NCBI RefSeq assembly: GCF_022965805.1
Contig: NC_133115.1
Span: 33,161,321-33,225,320 of the forward strand
DNA: 64,000 bases
Direction of reading: 5' to 3'
Source: Primulina eburnea
Taxonomy: Eukaryota > Streptophyta > Magnoliopsida > Lamiales > Gesneriaceae
Below, in pieces: positions 1 to 11,877 of the stretch (positions are counted from its first letter, which is position 1; each line of letters begins with the position of its first letter). Below the pieces are notes generated by a model that did no database searches, had not been told where the DNA came from, and saw only the letters and a list, made by a program, of their open reading frames with translations. A program made the translations under genes and the position numbers.

Positions 1-118
1 ACAGTTTCATAAAAGTTTTATGAAATTATTAACACCTTTAACTTATAACGGCATCTAACATTAATATTCAAATTTGAAATAAAATCTCGAATTCAACTTG
101 TGTTTTTTTTTTGTTTTT

Positions 119-300
119 GAGTGAGTTTCATGTGAGACCGTCTCACGGATCATAATCTGTGAGACGGGTCAACCCTACCCATATTCACAATAAAAAATAA
201 TACTCTTAGCATAAAAAGTGATACTTTTTCATGGGTGACCCAAATAAGAGATCCGTCTCACAAATAATACCTGTGAAACCGTCTCACACAAGTTTTTGCC
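119..300 (+). repeat. GAGAC/GTCTC palindromic MITE, copy 1 (subfamily A)
   Basis: The copy begins GTGAGTTTCATGTGAGACC and ends near CACACAAGTTTTTGCC, with GTGAGACCGTCTCAC-like palindromes at both ends. The core reads TATTCACAATAAAAA, then CTCTTAGCATAAAAAG, then GGGTGACCCAAATAAGAGAT. It is about 180 bp, has no coding capacity, and is the type copy for the family repeated through the window. Confidence 0.85.
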
Positions 301-1984
301 TTTGTTTTTTTACAAAAATGTAAAACTAAAACCATGTTCCGCCGGGCAAGACACCTACCTTATCAGGAAACCTTCCACTTTGGGGAAAGCCAATAGTTAA
401 CTTAAAAGTATTCGGTATGCTAATAACTTTTGTATGACTCGTTCCTTGAAAAACATCAACGAATAATTGAGAGAATGAGGGTTCAACTGAACAACATTAC
501 CACCGCGTAGATGATAGGTCGAAATATAAAGAATTTCAAATAACATTATTATTGAACGAACTTGAAATATATCATAATTAACATGAAATACTATTATATA
601 AGCATATAAATGAAAAATATGAAGTTTATTGTCTTACGTCTATAAAAGAAATACATTTAATCCAATGGAACATTAGAGTAAAAGATTAAAAGGATACATT
701 TTATGAGCATTCGAAACTTGTTTTCATTCTCATGTAAAGCAATTAATATTGTTTCCTCATACATAGAGAATACTTAGTTAGATGACCTTTTTTTGACCAT
801 GGATTTGAAATATTACATCATCAATTTTTACACTTTGTTTAGTCTTTGTATTTCGTGTATGTTTGAAGGTGATTTTGAAAAAAAAAATTGAAGAAATATC
901 ATAAAATAAAAAACATACATGTATATTAAGGAAAATTACAATTTTAGTATTGTAAGTTGACATGTTTTGAGTTTTAGTTGTGTAACTTGTCAATATTAGG
1001 TTTGCATCCAATAACTTGTTTTTGCCAAAAGAACTAAAGGAAGACGACACTTAATATTTCAAAATGGGAAGAGAAAAACTCGTCGTGTATCTTTATTTTC
1101 GCTTAGATAAATTTTAATATATATAATATACGTTGTATTCTCAAAAACTAGAATTGCAAATTTTCATGTATATTATAACATTCATCACTTACTTAAAGTT
1201 AACTCAATGCTTTAATTGGTTGAAATTATATGGAAATGATTGTTTTCTTAATTAATACTTTTATAACTTGGGGAAGCGTAGATTGTAACTAATATAATCA
1301 AACTAAGTGTGCATATATTTATTTAATCACAAGTAAATGGAACCTTAAACTCGAAGAAAATTTTAAAAAGGAAAAAGGAAGTTATTTTTAATAATATTCC
1401 ATTTTTTAAAATGTTTTTTTAAGGGGGAAAAAACTGAAATTGCTGCTGCATACGTAATTATATCCAAATCAAGTTCTTGGTTTATTAAAGGATTTATGGT
1501 GGATACTATTATGTAAACTATATGTCAGTGAACAATTATATTTCTTTCAAAAACTGCAATTTTGGTTGTATAAATTTGTTTATTTACTATTTTTTTTAAT
1601 ATTGTCTGATTTCTATCTCATTTTCGTATTTTTTGTTTTTGTTTTTTTTTACAATTTTAGTCATTTTTCTTAGAAAATATTGATACGATATACATCGGAA
1701 CAATTTTCCAGTTCTTAATCACATTCACACGTTTGTTCTGTTTAATTATAGCCACAAAATCCGAAAATCAGGAATCCATTTAATTATTTAATTATCATCC
1801 AAAATTTTGTCATTTGATCCAAAAACACCTAACGGGAGATACGAAAACATAATCATTTTCACAGAATGTTATACGTCCACTTCATGGGTTGCAAGAGAAC
1901 GAAGCATGACAAATTTACAATACAATTAATCATCTGAAGTTGCACTATTTATAGCATTTTATCTCTTTGGTTTCTGATATGTGT

Positions 1985-2195
1985 GTAAACAAATTAAATC
2001 GAGTCAAATATTAGTAAAATTTTAAAGTTTGAATTTGGATCAAATTAAGTATATTCAAGTTCGAGCTCAAATTTTATTTTTATTTTTTGACTTGAGTTCG
2101 GTTCGAAAAAAAATTCGAGTTAGAGCTATTTGAACTGTCGAAAATGAAAGTCTGGAAATTCAAAATATCCGAAAGCTCAATATATATATATATAA

Positions 2196-2233
<38 letters not shown>

Positions 2234-2408
2234 TTATATTAGTAAAATATTAATGTTTGCTAGAACAAAATAATTTGAGTTTGAGTTCGTTTCGAAAAAA
2301 GTTCAAATATATTTGAGTTCAGTTCGAGCTCGATAAATCCAAACATGAATCAAATATTTATCGAGTCAACTCGAAGAGTTCACAAACCAACTCAATTTGT
2401 TTACTGTC
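1985..2408. mobile_element. MITE-like element with inverted ends
   Basis: The left end GTAAACAAATTAAATCGAGT is matched in inverted form by ACTCAATTTGTTTAC near 2390-2405. The interior repeats TTCGAGTT/GAGCTCGA motifs around a TA microsatellite and has no open frame of note. Size of about 420 bp and lack of coding fit a non-autonomous DNA transposon. The superfamily is not assigned because no clear target duplication was seen. Confidence 0.55.
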
Positions 2409-3393
2409 CTAGTTTCAGGGCCGTCATCATCCTAAATACATAGGCATAACTATTGTTGGGATTGCTATATCAATAATTCCAAAATTTTTATGAGCCACAA
2501 GTGAGGTGACACGAATATATTCACAAACTTATAAATTATATAAAATTGACGGCTTTCCACTTAATAATCACTACGTACACCTATTCAGCTAACTTTAATA
2601 TGGATTTGTAGCATATCACAAATTGACGATTTGCTTGGAATCCTTATTTTTAATCGAAAATTCACAACAGTTATTTGAAGACGTGGACGAGGTAAATCTT
2701 TTGGCTGAACTCACTGATCTGTAAACCACGTCAATCAGACAATGTGTGGCATGTTCACCAAAAAAGTGTATTTTTGACTCTCCCAACACTTAATTGAGTT
2801 CCAAAAAGCTTTAGTTTTAGGTATGATATCACTTTCAGTCCGATAAAATTGCTGCCAATTAAAGGCATGGTCCCAAATCAAATGGTTGCATGAGACAACG
2901 ACAGAAAAATCTTGGGAGGGATTTCGACGTTTAAATTCAAATTTAGAAAAATTCCAAAAAATATGAATTCGAAAAACATTAAAAGAGAATGCTGTTAAAA
3001 CTTGAAATAGGTGAAGTTCATGTTACCAATATTATCCACCGTGGCCCGACTGAATATTTATTAATCTAATTTTTCTCTATAATTTTTTAGCACACAAAAT
3101 TTTCGTTTTGGGAGAAGAAAGTGAGATTAAGAGTTAATTAAGTGGTATAATGACTTTGTCAAAAGGGTTACCGAATACTAATCAAACATGGGTCCGACGC
3201 ATTTCTTTGGTTAAAATCACAATTAGCTGTCTCACTAATCATGATTTGTTAGGATGCTTAAAATTTTGTTTTTGACAATTTCACCCCTTCTGTTGAAGAA
3301 TCTTTTTCTTTTTGAAGAAGAATTACTCGAAATTTACCATCGAAACTGATTAATTAACCACTCGGTATGATCAAATTTACATGGTTTGTTTAT

Positions 3394-3576
3394 AGGCAAA
3401 ATCTTATGTGAGATGGTCTAACGAGTCGTATTTTACGAGACAAATCTCTTATTTGAGTCATTCATGAAAAATTATTATTTTTTATGCTAAAAGTATTACT
3501 TTTTATTATGAATATTGACAGGGTTAACCCACTTCCCAGATAAAGATTCGTGAGTCCGTCTTACAATAGACCTACT
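3394..3576 (-). repeat. GAGAC/GTCTC MITE, copy 2 (diverged)
   Basis: Reverse-oriented copy that starts GGCAAAATCTTATGTGAGATG and ends GTGAGTCCGTCTTACAATAG. The core GCTAAAAGTATTACTTTTTA is the complement of the family core. It lies just upstream of the WVD2-like gene's leader. Confidence 0.75.
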
Positions 3577-3699
3577 GTTCCTTATATTGAAGGCAATCCA
3601 TTTCAATATTGGCAAGGAAATACATTACATAAATTGAAATTTTATTCAAAATCTTTTGCCTCCAATCCAAAAAGGCTAAAGTAGTAATTCCACATCCAA

Positions 3700-6600
3700 C
3701 ATCTTGGGACAAAACTCGAACCACCCCACTCTTTTGGCGAGGATTCAAAATTTTCTACCGCCGTCAACTAACGCCGTTATTTTATTCTTCCAACCCACCC
3801 TATATCTGCAGCAGAAGACAGACCCCCCCACCCCTGCACACGCAATTGGGAGAGTTAGCATCCTCTCGACAAGGATAACCCAGGAGATAATCGAACCTGG
3901 AAGATCACGATCACGTTTATCTGTGAGTGAAATCGCCTCATTTTGAATATCTCTGTTTTGTGTATGTAAACATGTGTTTGTTTGTGCGTCCATTTGTATG
4001 GTGGTCGAACTAGGTTCATTCCAGTGTCCCCATTTTTGAGTTTTGCGCAAGAAGACCCAGTTTTGTTGTTGTTTATTTTCTTCGTTCAAAAGAAGCTGCA
4101 TTTGTTTTCTGCTTTTTGTTTTTTGTTTTTACCCTCTTGTTTTGGTTGAATTTTGGAATTTTGAAGTTGATTTATCTAGTCGTGGTAGAATGTTTATTGC
4201 GCTTGATTAGGGATATTTTTTGAAGTGTGCAGAAACTGACAAGCATGAAATCGCTATCTGCTAGACTCCGTATAATTCATTGAATCCTATCTTCAATTAG
4301 TTTGTGCATAGAAAGTTGCACGTTTCCCATTGAAACTTCGTACTGGAAAATCTGCCGTTAAGTTCACTTCTTTGACGAATTTAACTGGATTCAGAATATG
4401 GCGACTTTTTGTGTTTTTGTTACCTTCAGATTTAAAAGAAAAAAGAAAACTGGTGAATATTTTATCAATATTTGAAAGAAGATTTTTCTAAATTTGAGCT
4501 TGAAATGATCAAATTTTGCTTTTGTAACAAATTTCTATACTTTATGTGTCAATAAACCATACAATTTTGATTTTTTATAGAATTATTATGTGTTTGGTTT
4601 GTGCAACTTACATATGATTATGTTAGTATATCAAGGGAAAACAAATTTTAGCTTGGGCAAATAATTTGTTACCATAACTTTCGTGTTTCAAATTTTCTTA
4701 ATTGTTGTGAAGCAGCATGATACAATTTGTAAGAATATGATCTGAATTTCATAAGTTCTATCATGGGGTGCCTCAAATATTAATGATTGCACCTTTTTCG
4801 GCATGCTCTTTTTCATATTAAGAACGGGCTTTCCATCAAGCGCATTTGTCCAGGCTGCATAAACAAAATTAATTGAGGAAGTAGAAGAAAGATCTTTCAA
4901 TTTTATGAATGTAAGCATGTGCAATATGGATAGAATAAATGATCGATGACACAGGTTCTTGGTCAACGATTTCGGTCATTTTTCGTGGGAATGAGCTTTT
5001 CTTAATCTTGTTTGTTACCTTGACAATTAAGGTTCTTAATAGTGCATGCTGTATTGGAAGTCGTATAATGCCATGTTTCATGCACTATGTTGAGATGGGA
5101 AAGTACACGTACTTAATCTTGAATGACATTATCACATTACTATATTATCTTTCCTATTATCTCAGAGTTATGGAGCTCGAAGGCAGTGACATTCATATTG
5201 ACAAGGAGCCAGATGGTGTTATAATATACTCAAATGGTGTCACCCACGATTCATGTTGCACAAATGGTGTCGACGTTGACACAGTGAGTGCTGGTCAAGT
5301 TGATGTGGTTCAGCAGTATGAGCTCAATAGTCTGGGCCCGCAGCTTGATGATGTGTTGGACGAATCCACTGAAATAAAGGAATACGAAGTAAAGGAATGC
5401 AATGATGAAAAGTTGGTTGAAAATTCCAAATTTTTCCAAGTTGACCAACACGAGCCAAATTTGCCAAGCGACATAAAAATGTTTGAGAATTCCGCATCAT
5501 CAGAAGGTCAAAAGGTGGCAGATTGTTATGAGAAGAAAGTTACCAAATCTGCTGGCGGAAGCTGTAAAACTAAATGCACAGTTCCACACCCCTTTGCTCT
5601 GGCAACTGAAAAGCGTGCTTCAGGTGGAACTCTTCCGTATGGAGTTGATCTTGACAATATCACTTCTGGAGATAATTTATCTCCTATTCATGCTTCCCAA
5701 CATCCAACTTCTGCAAAGCACAATCTAGTAAATCTCTTGAACCGATTTTAGATTTTTAGTCCTTTTGAAGAATAATAATTGATTTGTTTTTCATTACTAA
5801 AACTTGTACACCTGCATTTTTCTTTCTATTCTTCTTCTTGTTTTTTTCCCCAAAAAAAGAACTGGTGAGACAGAATGTTTCACTTTCTTGGTTTTGTTGA
5901 TTTTGCATGACTTTGTAGTTCGTGGTTTCTATCATAAGCTTCTATAAAATGTAAATATTTTGCTTGAGAATGCTAATGTAATAGAGAAATCAAATTAGTA
6001 GTTTTGACTAGAGATTGAGACTTTTAGTTTCTAAAGCCAGTGTGACGTCAATTTCATTTGCTATTTATTCTCTATCTGTTACAGATAAGCTCGCCTGTTG
6101 TACAAAAGAAGCCACTGCAACCTGATAACAAGAAACAACTCGATGAAGAAGATAAGTGTTCTGTTGCCTCACGGTATCCAATTCCACAAAGACTGATTCA
6201 TTATCTTTCCCTGTTTAAGGTTCTTTCTTATGTAGTGACACTTTCATCTAATTTTCCATAATCAAAGAACAATGGCATCTGCAAGAAAGTCGAGGACAAT
6301 TGTTGCCTCAGCACCTGTGTTTAAGAGCAGTGAACGCGCTGAGAGGAGGAAGGAGGTTGTTTTCTATCAATTTATTTGTATATGATAATCGTCTTGTATA
6401 GAAAAGCCAAACTAGAATGCATGATTCTGATGTTTTTTTAACGTGTGTCTTTTTAGTTCTACTCAAAATTGGAGGAAAAACATCAAGCACTTGAGGCTGA
6501 GAAAACTCAATGTGAAGCTAGGACCAAGGTAATTTTACTCTCTGATGAGATGTTGTCAACTGCTACAAGTTTGAAGTTCAAAGTCTCGACTTTTGTAAAT

Positions 6601-7086
6601 GTTATTAAAAGTGCTTTCTGCTCGTTTCTAAGATGCATCCCTTAGTTATATCTCTTCTTAAAACATGTAGGAACAAAAGGACGCTGCGATTAAGCAACTA
6701 AGAAAGAATCTGTTGTTCAAGGCAACTCCTATGCCTAGTTTCTACAACGACGGACCACCACCCAAGGTTGAGTTGAAAAAGGTACTGCAGTTTTTAATCA
6801 TAATTGTGTTATGTGGCTTTCATATCCTCTTTTTGAGGCATTTAATGTTGTAGATGAGAAACAAATATTGACTCATCCATTTTCCTATTTGAAAATCCAG
6901 CCACCTCTAACTCGTGCAAAATCGCCGAAGTTGGGTCGAAGGAAGGGATGCTGCATTGCAAAATGTGTAGACAAGGGAACTCAAGAAGCCCATCATGGTT
7001 CCACCACCTGCAGAAATAGTCCTCCTATGGCTTCCACAAACAGAAAATTTGGGGTCAATATCCAGAATCGTGCTCCTTCATGCTAA
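3700..7086 (+). CDS. WDL: WVD2-like (TPX2-domain) microtubule-associated protein
   Basis: Predicted microtubule-binding protein of the WAVE-DAMPENED2-like family, which influences cortical microtubules and anisotropic cell growth. CDS exons: 5170-5727, 6085-6173, 6268-6355, 6457-6528, 6671-6781, 6901-7086, giving 367 residues. The signature is in exons 3-5: [20 protein letters not shown], then [15 protein letters not shown] with the family's KLEEK motif, then [18 protein letters not shown]. The tail [12 protein letters not shown] is also typical. The N-terminal half is acidic and low in complexity apart from [14 protein letters not shown], common to the family. The start at 5170 ([16 protein letters not shown]) was chosen by family resemblance; the frame stays open upstream to 4939, but that is probably intron. 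A non-coding leader exon (about 3730-3924, donor GTGAGTG) and a 1.2-kb leader intron are likely. The exon 3 acceptor at 6267 is the least certain join. WDL3 is the closest match I recall. Confidence 0.9.
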
Positions 7087-8440
7087 ATTAGAGCATAAAC
7101 ATGTTGAAATTGGTGCTTGTTATTGAGCTGTTGTAAGTTATCTAATTAATGGTGGAACTTGTTTGACTTGTTGAGGCCTAAAATTCCTTAGTGTTTGAGC
7201 CTTGTAAGTTGTGACTGGTAGTTGCTTTGTTTGGATATACTCATGAACTGAAAAATTCCATTTTAAATTATTGTGTGAAATTGTAAAAGAAATATGATTT
7301 AATTTACCCAGATACGTGTTATACTACTACTCAAGTGTCTGTAAATTATATTCCTGTTGTTGTGAAAGGCATTGACTACCTCATGTTTATTGTGTTCTAT
7401 GATATCTGTACTTACCATTCTCACTACCCCACCGATTAAACTTCTCCATTTTCCACTTCGACAGTACTGTTTTACTCAACTTATAAGTTTTTAAAATTTG
7501 TCTGATAAAAGTTTTTTAAAATTTTTTTGTAACAGTTAAAATAAATTATTTGATTGTTTATAAGTTGTTTTTTAAAAAAATTGAGGTATATGGACTTATT
7601 TGAAAAAAATTATTTTAAGATCTTTAGAAAACCAAGTTATTCTTATTAATTTTATCATATCTCAAATTTACCTCTTACAATATATCATGAAAAAAAAATT
7701 TAAAAACCATAATATTAATAATTATAATAAAATAATCATTTCATATTTACGGTCCTAATCATAATTATTATAAAAAAATAATAATTTAAAGTTGAAATAA
7801 TAATCACAACAACGATAATAATTTATGACAAAATTAATATTGTATTATTTTATACTATTACGTTTTTTACTTAATTATCATGAAAAAATATTATAATACC
7901 AAACACATCAACATATTTAAGCTCCACTATCTTATTTTATTCAAATACTTTAATAACATATTTTTATAATAAAATATCGCAGCTTGTAAATTCTTAAAAC
8001 AATTTATAACATATAAAAATCTATAAATTATTTTAAATAACTTCAAACGGTCTTATTCGTGATTTCAGGTTCAGAGCAATTTCGAAACTTGCATCTAGAT
8101 TAGTGACACTTGCTAGAATCAGACTCTAAATTTTCCGCGAGTATCATATTTAATTAAAAAATGGTCCCTAAATGTTTCCATCACTTCCACTAGAAAATAT
8201 ATGGGATCAGTGCTTCTTATTTTCTTTACCTCAGAAAAAGAAAGATGTAAACGCATGTTTCTTGATTATATCTATGCATTGATTCGTATTAATTCGATCG
8301 AACTTTATATTTAAGTTGCTAATTAATTAAAGCATCAAGGACGTGTGACAAACGATATATTTGTGAGTTCTTGTGTCTGAAAAGCATGATACGTTGAAAT
8401 GTAAAGTGCAACTAACTACCAGCTACCTCTCACCTTTACA
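7087..8440. other. Intergenic, AT-rich
   Basis: Holds the 3' untranslated end of the WVD2-like gene (to about 7300), then very AT-rich DNA at 7480-8050 rich in TTATAA and AATAAT. The latter may be an old MITE, but clean ends were not found. The last 400 bases are the probable promoter of MIR166. Confidence 0.5.
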
Positions 8441-8448
8441 TCTGTACA

Positions 8449-8456
8449 TATAAAAA
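8449..8456 (+). promoter_or_regulatory. TATA box of MIR166
   Basis: TATAAAAA lies about 85-90 bases before the miRNA hairpin, preceded by ACATCTGTACA. Plant MIR genes are RNA polymerase II units with TATA boxes at this sort of distance, so transcription probably starts near 8480. Confidence 0.6.
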
Positions 8457-8524
8457 GGGTCCAAGAAGACAAAATAAATGGAGACATGAAGAAACAAACA
8501 CCTCTCTCTTTTTTTACATGGAGT

Positions 8525-8660
8525 AGTACTACTTGTTGAGGGGAAGGTTGTCTGGTTCGAAACCATTCTTTCACGCGATAAATGTTAACAATCGCATATA
8601 CTTCAATCTTTTTGAATGATTTCGGACCAGGCTTCATTCCCCTCAACATAGAATACTTGC
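8525..8660 (+). ncRNA. MIR166: MIR166 precursor hairpin
   Basis: The mature miR166 sequence is at 8622-8642: it begins TCGGACCAGGCTTCATTCC and ends with two more C. The 5' arm at about 8542-8562 (GGAAGGTTGTCTGGTTCGAA) is the usual miR166* and pairs with it. The stem continues into TTGTTGAGGGG (5' arm) against CCCCTCAACA (3' arm), and the loop is about 60 bases. miR166 guides cleavage of class III HD-ZIP mRNAs (PHABULOSA, PHAVOLUTA, REVOLUTA and relatives), setting organ polarity and vascular and meristem patterning. The sequence match and foldback are read directly; expression is inferred from the intact TATA box. An antisense open frame over the hairpin is a by-product of it. Confidence 0.93.
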
Positions 8661-9162
8661 TGTTCCATGCAATTATCATTAGGGCTGGTTTTGCTCAGGC
8701 CTTTGACTATTTTTGCTACTACGTACGTACTTTATCCTCGATCCTGAATGGTCATCGATGAACTTGGAATCGCAGGTGAGCCTGTGTTCGTTGTTATTTC
8801 TCTTTGTTTGGAATTATTAATGTGAGTAATTCCAACCATTGAAGACTATGAAGGATCACAACACTGTTACTTTGGGCAGCCCATATTTTATATATACACT
8901 GATATTTGGCACAACTTTGTACTCGAAGAACTTTAATTATACTAGATCGTGTCGATTTAGAGACAAGTAGTGCATCGTTTTAGATCTAACCATTTCCTGA
9001 GGATGGCAAAAAAATTTGTTAAAGTGAAATTTTATGTTTAATCTCTTTCATGTCAAATTTTATGTTTAATTTACGAAAATTAGAGATTTGCTTCTCAGCT
9101 TTTTGAGGTTCGAAAGTTTCTTATAGGAGGAAAGAAAATTAAAGGGATTGTAATACAAAGAA

Positions 9163-9345
9163 GAGTGAGTTTCATGTGAGACCGTCTCACGGATCTTAAT
9201 TAATGAGACATGCCAATCCTACCGATATTCACAATAAAAAGTAATACTCTTAGCATAAAAAGTAATACTTTTTCATACATGGCCCAAATAAGAGATCCGT
9301 CTCACAAATACGACTCGTGAGACATTCTCACATAAGTTTTTGTCT
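9163..9345 (+). repeat. GAGAC/GTCTC MITE, copy 3 (subfamily A)
   Basis: Starts GAGTGAGTTTCATGTGAGAC and ends CACATAAGTTTTTGTC. Core ACAATAAAAAGTAATACTC and CTTAGCATAAAAAGTAATAC are kept. Close to copy 1. Confidence 0.85.
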
Positions 9346-10229
9346 ACAAAGAAAAGGAAGATCAAAGACCATTGGTACATATTTTATTTGTTGTTTTTTT
9401 TTTAAGAAAATCAGTCGACAATTCTTTCATATATATTAAAATCCTAACAGGTCCATATTACGTGCTTTTCTAGAATAAATCCCTGATTTTTGAAACCAAT
9501 TAGGTTCAGAATAAAAAAAATGAAATTCGATTGGTCTTAATTCTTATTACGCTAAAAAACTCGAATCCAATCAATTTTTCAAAGTGAACTCCTATCCGTC
9601 TGGTCAAAATTTTGTTTTCTTTGAAATTTAGTACTCAATGTGAATTGAATATAATACATATATCTTTCTAATATGTCTTTGTTTTCACCAAATGCGTTGG
9701 AAAAATGGGATGAAATTAATGTGAAAAAGACGACCTTTTTAACATGCAAAGTCTATTACTGTAAAGTTGGATTTCAGCATTTATGTTGTAATGTCGTTTG
9801 ACATTTTCTAAGCGATGTTTGAATTCGAATCATATATAAAAATTTATTGCATTCAATTATCAAACTCCAAAGTTCACGCATATTACGGAGATATATAGTG
9901 TTAATTTAATCATATCATATAATTAAGTAATCTTGAACATTGCTGCAAAATAATAAACTTGTTACGAATAATTAGATATTGGATAAGATAATGAAATATT
10001 AATAATATATGGATAATAAATTGAAATATATTGATAATATAATTATTTTAATTTTAATTATTATTAAACTTGAATTAAACTCTGAATGAAAAAATCACAC
10101 CAAATAATGTCTAAATCTAATAAGTATTTTTGAAGAATGACGGAGAAATTATTTTATGGCTTAGCAATAACTTTAAAGTTCAACGCTATAATTGTATGAA
10201 AAAATAACGGGAAAATAACATTTTATCTA

Positions 10230-10407
10230 GGCAAAAACTTGTGTGAGACGGTCTCACGGATCATATTTGTGATACGGATCTCTTATTTGGATTATCCATG
10301 AAAAAGTATTATCTTTTATGCTAAGAGTATTACTTTTTATTGTGAATATGAGTAGGGCTGACCCGTCTCACATATTAAGATCCGTGAGACAGGCTCAAAT
10401 GAAACAC
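10230..10407 (-). repeat. GAGAC/GTCTC MITE, copy 4 (subfamily A)
   Basis: Reverse copy: GGCAAAAACTTGTGTGAGAC to CCGTGAGACAGGCTCAAATG. The core is complementary to copy 1. It ends in AAATGAAACACA, where other copies have ATGAGACTCAC, so the outer end is slightly altered. Confidence 0.85.
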
Positions 10408-10717
10408 ATTATTTTATCTAATTGAAGATATTCCATGAATAGCTAAAGCAAACCCATGCATATGACAGTATGATAGGATTCGAAGTGACGTAAGTTGATA
10501 TTTTTCCGCTCGTATGATTGATTCTCGTGTAGATCATATTTTTCACTGAATTATTATGAAAGTATAATATGAGATCGATGTTTGTTTTCCTCTATTTCAG
10601 ACTCATGTCTATAATGCGTATTTCTCGATTTACTTTTCCATCTTAGTCAAGTACCTCTTAGCAAGGTTCTAAAAAGCATGAAGTGCTCCGAAGCGCGAAT
10701 GTCGAGCTCCAAGCTTT

Positions 10718-10907
10718 GAGTGGGTCTCATGTGAGACGTCTCACAGATATTAATCTGTGAGACGGGTCAACACACTACACATATTCACAATAAAAAGTAA
10801 TTCTCTTAGGCACTTAGCATAAAAATAATAATTTTTCATAGATGACCCAAATAAGATATCCGTCTCACAAATATGACCTGTGAAGCCGTCTCATACAAGT
10901 TTTGTCT
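10718..10907 (+). repeat. GAGAC/GTCTC MITE, copy 5 (subfamily A)
   Basis: Starts GAGTGGGTCTCATGTGAGAC and ends CATACAAGTTTTGTCT. It has a small internal duplication (CTTAGGCACTTAGCATAAAA) that other copies lack. Confidence 0.85.
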
Positions 10908-11061
10908 AAAAATGGTTCAATCGATCCGATCGGTCAACCGAATGATCGAACCAAATTAATAATTATTAAAATTATGTTTATTTTATATAGTAAATGAAAT
11001 AGAAATATATTAATTATTTATTACTTTATAGTTTTTAATAAGCTAAAAATACAACAAATAT

Positions 11062-11227
11062 CCAAATAAACATAAAATTTCAAAATCAAAATTACCCATG
11101 TCCTCTTTAAAATGAGCTCATGCTGAATCATTTTTGCTTCTTAACCAAATAAACATAAAATTTCAAAATCAAAATTACCCATGTCCTCTTTAAAATGAGC
11201 TCATGCTGGATCATTTTTGCTTCTTAA
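11062..11227. repeat. 83-bp tandem direct duplication
   Basis: The unit beginning CCAAATAAACATAAAATTTC occurs at 11062 and again at 11145 and is nearly identical (GCTGAATC against GCTGGATC). The copies are adjacent with no spacer, as expected from a recent replication or repair duplication. Confidence 0.85.
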
Positions 11228-11877
11228 CGAGAACACAGAATTATCTGTGGAACTAGATTGCTGACAACCACTCAGTGGCGAGCCACATTATCTCAAGCTA
11301 GGGTAATCCGATTTTTTTTCAAAAAATTTATTTTAAAATTTTAGATTAATTTGATATTAGCCTGGATAATTTTGCTGCGATCAAATGTTATTATTATTTC
11401 TGTAAACTATTTGATCGTACTTCGAAGTATATACGAATCCGAGAATTTTGCTGCGATCAACTGTAGTTCTCGTAATGTGCTAGAAAAATGAAGTATGTAT
11501 ATGGTGACTCATTGGTCAACAATGGCGAGTTGTGTTATTATCCCCCACTCTTTGTCAAATAAGAAAAATTTATGCGCTTCTCTAAAATGTGACATGATTT
11601 GTAATATAAATACGTTAAAATCCTTTGTTCGCCGCTTTAAAAAAAAGTAGAATTCCAATCAGTTTTGATGGACTGTTCATTGTAGCTAGTATGCTGTCTC
11701 GAGATGATGTTTATTGGTGGATAGCAACGCTGTAATTGAATCGACATTTTATTATTCATGACCTTGATTGTTATAATAACTACTGGCTATGAACTATATA
11801 TGTTTGCTTGATTGTGAAAAACTATGAATTAGACTCACTGAAATGAATCTCACACAAGAACTGATCGATCATTGATT

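Larger units (their letters stand above)
1..3690. other. Intergenic, AT-rich, repeat-bearing
   Basis: No gene seen. The stretch holds two copies of the GAGAC/GTCTC MITE (119-300 and 3394-3576), a MITE with inverted ends at 1985-2408 and a TA run at about 2180-2228. Short open frames here have AT-rich composition and no family resemblance. Confidence 0.6.
8661..11877. other. Intergenic with MITE copies
   Basis: No gene seen. Contains GAGAC/GTCTC MITEs at 9163-9345, 10230-10407 and 10718-10907 and an 83-bp direct duplication at 11062-11227. The part at 8661-8900 is probably the 3' part of the MIR166 primary transcript. The rest is AT-rich. Confidence 0.5.

Noticed and set aside
4939..5169. Longer N-terminus for the WVD2-like protein
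   Set aside because: The frame is open but hydrophobic and intron-like; the family starts at [16 protein letters not shown] (5170), right after a CTCAG acceptor.
8416..8679. 87-codon open frame on the - strand
   Set aside because: It runs antisense through the MIR166 hairpin; the open frame follows from the conserved duplex sequence and matches no protein family.
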